Source: RGIG1993 sp964564225 (GTDB lineage: Bacteria; Bacillota; Clostridia; Oscillospirales; CAG-272). Taken from it: 27,370 nt of DNA. The position numbers and the translations under genes are program-made. Below, piece after piece: positions 23,444 through 27,370 of the stretch; position 1 is the stretch's first letter; every line of letters starts with the position of its first letter. The stretch spans positions 1 to 27,370 of the forward strand of contig CAZMAF010000020.1 of the NCBI GenBank assembly GCA_964564225.1. Reading direction: 5' to 3'. A model generated the notes under the pieces. That model did not search any database. It was not told the DNA's origin and was given only the letters and a program-made list of their open reading frames with translations.

Positions 23444-24277
23444 TCAGCGCACGATGCCGAGAATGATAGCAAGCGTGCCGACGGTGAAGCAGTAATAAGA
23501 GAACCCTTTGAAGGTAGCATGCTCAGAGATCCACGATACCAGCTTGATGGCGAGAATGCCGACGATCATCGCGGTAAACGCGCCTGCAAAATAGGTGAGC
23601 CAGGTGGCAGGCTCAAGGGATTCTTCAAACAGCGCGGGCATTTCGAGAATTGCCGCGCCGAGAATAGCGGGGATGGAAAGAATGAAGGAAAATTTAACGG
23701 CAAGGGGACGGGAAAAGCCTTGCGTTAAGCCGCCTGTGATGGTCGAGCCGGAGCGTGAAAGTCCGGGCATAACGGCAACAACCTGACAAAGACCGACGGC
23801 AAGCGCGTTCATTGGGGTGGCATCTTCGATGGATTTGTTGCCTTTGGCAAAGGAGTCGGAAACGAAGAGCAGAACGCCGTTCAGAATGAGGATTGCGCCG
23901 ACGACGATCGGCATTTCTGATAACAGCTCGACCCAATCACTGATCAAAACGGCGGGAACGAGGGGTAAAATAGCGATAAAGAGAAGCATTACGAAACGCT
24001 CGTGTACCGTGTAGTCGGAAAGCTTGAATTTTTTATGAAAGAGCTTTGAGAGCATCGTGAAAAACGCCTTGATCAGCTCGAAAATGTCTTTGTAGTAAAT
24101 GATAAAGACGGCAAGCAGCGTGCCGAGGTGCAAAAGCACGTTAAAAGCGAGATTGTTGTCGGCAACTTCAAGGCCGAACAAGCTTTGTGCGAGCGCCAGA
24201 TGTCCTGACGATGAGATGGGTAAAAATTCACCGAGTCCCTGAATGATACCGAGCAGGATCGAATACAAAAGTTTCAT
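23444..24277 (-). CDS. uppP: Undecaprenyl-diphosphate phosphatase (bacitracin resistance)
   Basis: Integral membrane phosphatase that recycles undecaprenyl diphosphate to the monophosphate carrier for cell-wall synthesis; extra copies confer bacitracin resistance. The 277-residue protein shows both signature motifs: QGLGEFLPISSSGHL (residues 14-28) and PGLSRSGSTITGG in the second half, each in a re-entrant membrane region. Multiple hydrophobic helices follow the BacA/UppP pattern. The start at 24277 (MKLLYSILLG) has GGAGAGG nine bases upstream; the in-frame extension to 24325 would include the promoter region. It heads the uppP-ftsK-DJ-1 group. Confidence 0.97.
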   Translation of the reverse strand: MKLLYSILLGIIQGLGEFLPISSSGHLALAQSLFGLEVADNNLAFNVLLHLGTLLAVFIIYYKDIFELIKAFFTMLSKLFHKKFKLSDYTVHERFVMLLFIAILPLVPAVLISDWVELLSEMPIVVGAILILNGVLLFVSDSFAKGNKSIEDATPMNALAVGLCQVVAVMPGLSRSGSTITGGLTQGFSRPLAVKFSFILSIPAILGAAILEMPALFEESLEPATWLTYFAGAFTAMIVGILAIKLVSWISEHATFKGFSYYCFTVGTLAIILGIVR

Positions 24278-24315
24278 ACGGGTACACCTCTCCATAATGA
24301 TACAGTATATTATAT

Positions 24316-24344
24316 ATATTACCATATTTTCAAGATAAAGACAA
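24316..24344 (-). promoter_or_regulatory. Probable uppP promoter
   Basis: Minus strand -35 TTGTCT (24339-24344) and -10 TAATAT (24316-24321), 17 bases apart, with an extended TGG before the -10. The leader to the uppP ATG would be about 35 bases. Confidence 0.5.
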
Positions 24345-24380
24345 GAGTCTGCGGAATTTTTTTTGTAAAAAGTTTAGTGG

Positions 24381-24494
24381 GGTTTTTGAAGGAGCTTTTT
24401 GAAAATATACCCTGTACCCGCAAAAAAACTTTGGACTGTCTTTTTATGATATTATTTTTGCCTTGTTTCAGAAATTTTTGAAAGGGTTGTCCCG
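24381..24494 (-). repeat. Intergenic hairpin repeat, copy D (diverged)
   Basis: Fills the middle of the 336-base gap between the ABC transporter and uppP. GGAGCTTTTTGAAAATATAC and CAAAAAAACTTTGGACT align with copies B and C. The tail (ATTATTTTTGCCTTGTTTC, then AATTTTTGAAAGGG) also aligns, so similarity extends over more than 100 bases with many substitutions. Confidence 0.7.
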
Positions 24495-24537
24495 TTAAAA
24501 AGCCTGATTTATCGTTTATCTGCCTCGCGTTGAAATA

Positions 24538-24568
24538 CAAAAACCACCGATGCGGTGGCATCGGTGGT
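24538..24568 (-). terminator. Intrinsic terminator of the ABC transporter gene
   Basis: ACCACCGATGC (24543-24553) pairs perfectly over 11 bases with GCATCGGTGGT (24558-24568) around a four-base loop. On the minus strand TTTTTG follows directly, 46 bases after the stop codon. Confidence 0.92.
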
Positions 24569-24613
24569 CAGGGAAAGACGGTTTGCGGTTTTGCGGTTTG
24601 ATCGAGAGATCGT

Positions 24614-27370
24614 TTACTCGGTGCGCAGCGCTTCTACGGGATCGCGTTTTGCCGCCATGCGCGAGGGGTAAAGACCGGCAAACATGGTAAGAAGCACGCT
24701 GATCAGAATGAGAGCGATGGCGTGGAGCGGCTCAAGGTAAGCGGCAAGCGAGGAAACGCCCGAAAGGGTTTGAATGATGAAGTTGATGGGAATGCAAAGT
24801 AAGAGCGAGAACCCGATACCGAACAGTCCCGAGGCAAGCCCGACGATAATTGTTTCGGCGTTAAAGACGAGCGATACGTCGCGTTTGGATGCGCCGATCG
24901 AACGCAAAACACCGATCTCTTTCGTTCTTTCGAGTACTGAAATATAGGTGATGATACCGATCATGATCGAGGAAACGATAAGCGAGATCGAAACAAAGGC
25001 GATGAGGACGTAGGAGATCGCGTTGACGATCATCGTAACGCCCGAGAGAAGCAGAGCGATATAGTCGGTATATTCGATCCTGTCGTCTTCTACGACGGAT
25101 GCGTTATAGTCGGAAATGATCGCGCCGATGGAATCCTTATCTTCAAAGGTGACGGCGTAGATATTAATTGACGTAGGGGTGTCGAGTGATACGATGCCGA
25201 GCTTTTCATAAACGTCGGCAAGCGTTTGTCCCGAGGTTTTGTTGGGATAGTAGAGATCGTAATAGGAAACAAGCGTTTCGGGATCGGTTTCACTTGTGTA
25301 GGCGGCATCGAACAGTGCGGCAACCTTGTCGTATTTGGCTTTGGCAAGCGTTTGGTCGATATCGGCGTATTGCTCGTAGAGCGCGATCGCCTGTTCTCTT
25401 GCAACCGAGGTGAGCGCGGCGTTAAATGCCGTATCGTCAAGCGTCGCCAGATGCATCATGATTGTTTCCATCGGCATCGTGGTGGATTGCGACCATGCGG
25501 TGGCGATATAACCCATCTGCGCCTGTTTGGTGGCAAGCTGTTCGTTCGAGAGAATCTTTGTGACAAAGCTCTGGATTTCCGTTTCGCTCGGCGTATTCAT
25601 AATGGTTTCTACCGTCTTTTTCGCGTTTTCTATATACACGGCTTCGACCATTTCGGCAACGGCTTCCTCAATGAGCTCTTTCAGCCGTTCGTCGGTCCAT
25701 TTTTCTTCGTTTTTGAACATTTCCGCATACTGCGGATAATATTCTGCGATCATTGCAAGCATTTTTTCGCGTGTGTCGAGGTCTTGCATTACTTTGGCAA
25801 CTTCTTCCTCGATATAACCCGCGGGGGGCGTTGCGAGAATGCTCGTGTAAAGGGCGGTTTTTTCCTCGGCGGTAAGTTTTTCAAAATACGCCTTGATCTC
25901 TGCCGCCTTTTCGCCGTTTTCCAGCGTGTTGTTTTCAATCGTGAAGGGAAGACCGGTGATGGCGTCGATCTTATCGTTTTTCATCTGCGCATCAACGATG
26001 GGAGTCTTCTTGTTTTCTTCGATGAGATACTCGGTCAGCGCGGCGGTATAGCCGAAGGGAGACGATAATGCACCGCCCGCGGCATCTTCATTCTGACGGA
26101 TAACGCCTGAGATCTTCAGTTCAAACGCGCCCTCGACGTTGAGAAGCGAGCTGTCCCTGATATAGTCAAACGCGCCGCTTTCTTCGTTGTATTCGTAAAA
26201 ATTACCGGGCAGGACGACGCGCAGGGGGATATTCAGAATATCGGCGTAGTCGATCTTTCTTTCGGTATAGGGGATCTTTTCGCCGGTCAGAACAGCGGTA
26301 AGCATATTCTGAATTTCTTCCTCGGGAATATAGCCGAGCGCGTAGAAGGCGAGATCGGAAATTTCGTTTTTTTCGTTGACGATCAGGACGATCTCGTTTT
26401 TATCCTGCGGCCATTCGCCGTAAATGAGGTCGTACTGCTCGTAGATCATATCGGAGATCAGTTCGCCGTTTCTGCCGGGGAGCATTTCCTGCCAGAGATT
26501 GATTGACGAAATGCTCGACGACATCATATTGTAAAAGCTCTGATTGATGTTTTCGGCGTTGTTACTGCCCATGGCAATGGTAAGACCTTCCGACAGATCG
26601 CAGGGTACGAAGCTACCCTCCTGATTTTTGACGTAGACGTGAAGCGGGATTGAGTAGCGATACTGAATGGCGGAAACGTACTTGCGAAGGTCGGTTGTTG
26701 CGGTGGCAAGATTCATTTCACGGTCAAGAAAGGCTTTAAATGCCGTTAAGTTATTTTGTTTCTTTTCCGAGGCAAAAAGCGTATTGAAAAGCTGATAGAG
26801 CTGAGGATCGGAATAGACGGCATCGTTTTCGTGCTCGGTCTTGCCCTCGGCAGAGTCAGCGCCTGCGCCGAGAAGCGCCGCCATATCGGTTTCTTCTTTC
26901 AGAATGCTGATGGGGTATGCCGACAGCGTGTCGCGCTGTACCGAAGCAATGTAGGCGTTTACGCCCGTCGATACGGCGAGAATGAGCGCGATACCGATGA
27001 TACCGATACTGCCCGCAAAGGAGGTGAGAAGCGTTCTTGCGCGCTTTGTCATCAGATTATTGAAGGAAAGCGAGAGGGCGGTGGAAAAGGACATCCGTTT
27101 TTTGCCCTTTTGCGCATCGGCTTTGGCTTTTTCCTCAGCCTTTGGCATTGCCGCTTTAATTTCTTCTTTGCTGACAGGGTTGGAGTCGCTTATGATCTTG
27201 CCATCCGTAAGGCGCACGATACGTGTCGAGTATTCCTCGGCAAGCTCGGGATTGTGGGTAACCATAATGATGAGGCGATCTTTGGCGATTTCCTTGAGAA
27301 TCGACATGATCTGCACGCTTGTTTCGGTATCGAGCGCGCCCGTCGGCTCGTCGGCAAGCAGTATATCGGG
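24614..27370 (-). CDS. ABC transporter ATPase-permease fusion (FtsX/MacB type), 5' end outside window
   Basis: The frame is open to the window edge; 918 residues are visible. They begin inside the ATPase domain with Walker B and D-loop ILLADEPTGALD, followed by the H-loop histidine in MVTHNPELAEEYS (H39 of the visible part). After a charged linker comes a first membrane helix (about 115-137), then an extracytoplasmic domain of roughly 590 residues. Three C-terminal helices carry the FtsX core, with the coupling segment ERTKEIGVLRSIGASKRDV and the end motif YPSRMAAKRDPVEALRTE. This is the MacB/FtsX mechanotransmission layout rather than a solute importer. Such systems handle peptides, lipoproteins or cell-wall signals; the substrate is unknown. 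A terminator follows the stop. Confidence 0.93.
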   Translation of the reverse strand, partial: PDILLADEPTGALDTETSVQIMSILKEIAKDRLIIMVTHNPELAEEYSTRIVRLTDGKIISDSNPVSKEEIKAAMPKAEEKAKADAQKGKKRMSFSTALSLSFNNLMTKRARTLLTSFAGSIGIIGIALILAVSTGVNAYIASVQRDTLSAYPISILKEETDMAALLGAGADSAEGKTEHENDAVYSDPQLYQLFNTLFASEKKQNNLTAFKAFLDREMNLATATTDLRKYVSAIQYRYSIPLHVYVKNQEGSFVPCDLSEGLTIAMGSNNAENINQSFYNMMSSSISSINLWQEMLPGRNGELISDMIYEQYDLIYGEWPQDKNEIVLIVNEKNEISDLAFYALGYIPEEEIQNMLTAVLTGEKIPYTERKIDYADILNIPLRVVLPGNFYEYNEESGAFDYIRDSSLLNVEGAFELKISGVIRQNEDAAGGALSSPFGYTAALTEYLIEENKKTPIVDAQMKNDKIDAITGLPFTIENNTLENGEKAAEIKAYFEKLTAEEKTALYTSILATPPAGYIEEEVAKVMQDLDTREKMLAMIAEYYPQYAEMFKNEEKWTDERLKELIEEAVAEMVEAVYIENAKKTVETIMNTPSETEIQSFVTKILSNEQLATKQAQMGYIATAWSQSTTMPMETIMMHLATLDDTAFNAALTSVAREQAIALYEQYADIDQTLAKAKYDKVAALFDAAYTSETDPETLVSYYDLYYPNKTSGQTLADVYEKLGIVSLDTPTSINIYAVTFEDKDSIGAIISDYNASVVEDDRIEYTDYIALLLSGVTMIVNAISYVLIAFVSISLIVSSIMIGIITYISVLERTKEIGVLRSIGASKRDVSLVFNAETIIVGLASGLFGIGFSLLLCIPINFIIQTLSGVSSLAAYLEPLHAIALILISVLLTMFAGLYPSRMAAKRDPVEALRTE

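Overview
The window looks like chromosomal core genome from a low-to-mid G+C member of the Bacillota, most likely class Clostridia. Grounds: an RNase M5-type Toprim protein, RecX directly behind RecA, NrdR, a SpoIIIE/FtsK translocase, Sec lipoproteins with Gram-positive style lipoboxes, strong AGGAG-type ribosome binding sites and long co-directional operons. The family or genus cannot be fixed by eye. No rRNA, tRNA, CRISPR array, insertion sequence or prophage gene was seen.

Layout. (1) Bases 1-6660, plus strand: 3' part of gyrA, a small lipoprotein, recA, recX, rimO and pgsA, tightly packed and probably one transcript for DNA topology, repair, ribosome modification and phospholipid synthesis. 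(2) 6792-10253, plus strand: holA, an RNase M5-like gene, nrdR and a cytoplasmic M28 metallopeptidase, closed by a bidirectional terminator at 10271-10297. (3) 10361-10774, minus strand: a methylglyoxal-synthase-fold protein that has lost key catalytic residues, read from a consensus promoter. (4) 11059-14597, plus strand: a proB-proA-proC cassette (glutamate to proline) with distinctly different codon use, ending in a truncated fourth gene fused in frame to a resident lipoprotein gene. (5) 14598-16425: that lipoprotein and a NifS/IscS-type cysteine desulfurase, closed by a strong terminator. (6) 16624-24277, minus strand: uppP, ftsK and a DJ-1/PfpI gene, then 5-formyl-THF cyclo-ligase, a CPBP-family membrane protein and a GH36-like glycosidase. 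(7) 24614-27370, minus strand: an ABC ATPase-permease fusion with a very large extracytoplasmic domain, cut by the window end.

The most interesting signal is region 4. A strong plus-strand promoter (10992-11019) and a ribosome binding site (11047-11051) end exactly where a start codon is expected (about 11059), but no matching gene follows. The lipoprotein at 14598 is the reverse case: an intact coding sequence without a convincing ribosome binding site of its own. The simplest reading is that the proBAC cassette was inserted between a gene's 5' leader and its start codon, taking over or insulating its expression. CTG supplies 14 of 28 leucine codons in proB against 3 of 33 in recA, which supports foreign origin.

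Other notable points are a family of hairpin-containing intergenic repeats (four copies, two in a 90-bp perfect direct repeat before the cyclo-ligase gene), a 24-bp tandem duplication and a 17-bp palindrome upstream of proB, and two enzyme-family proteins (MGS-like and CPBP) with substituted active-site residues. No clearly new multi-gene defence or metabolic system was found.
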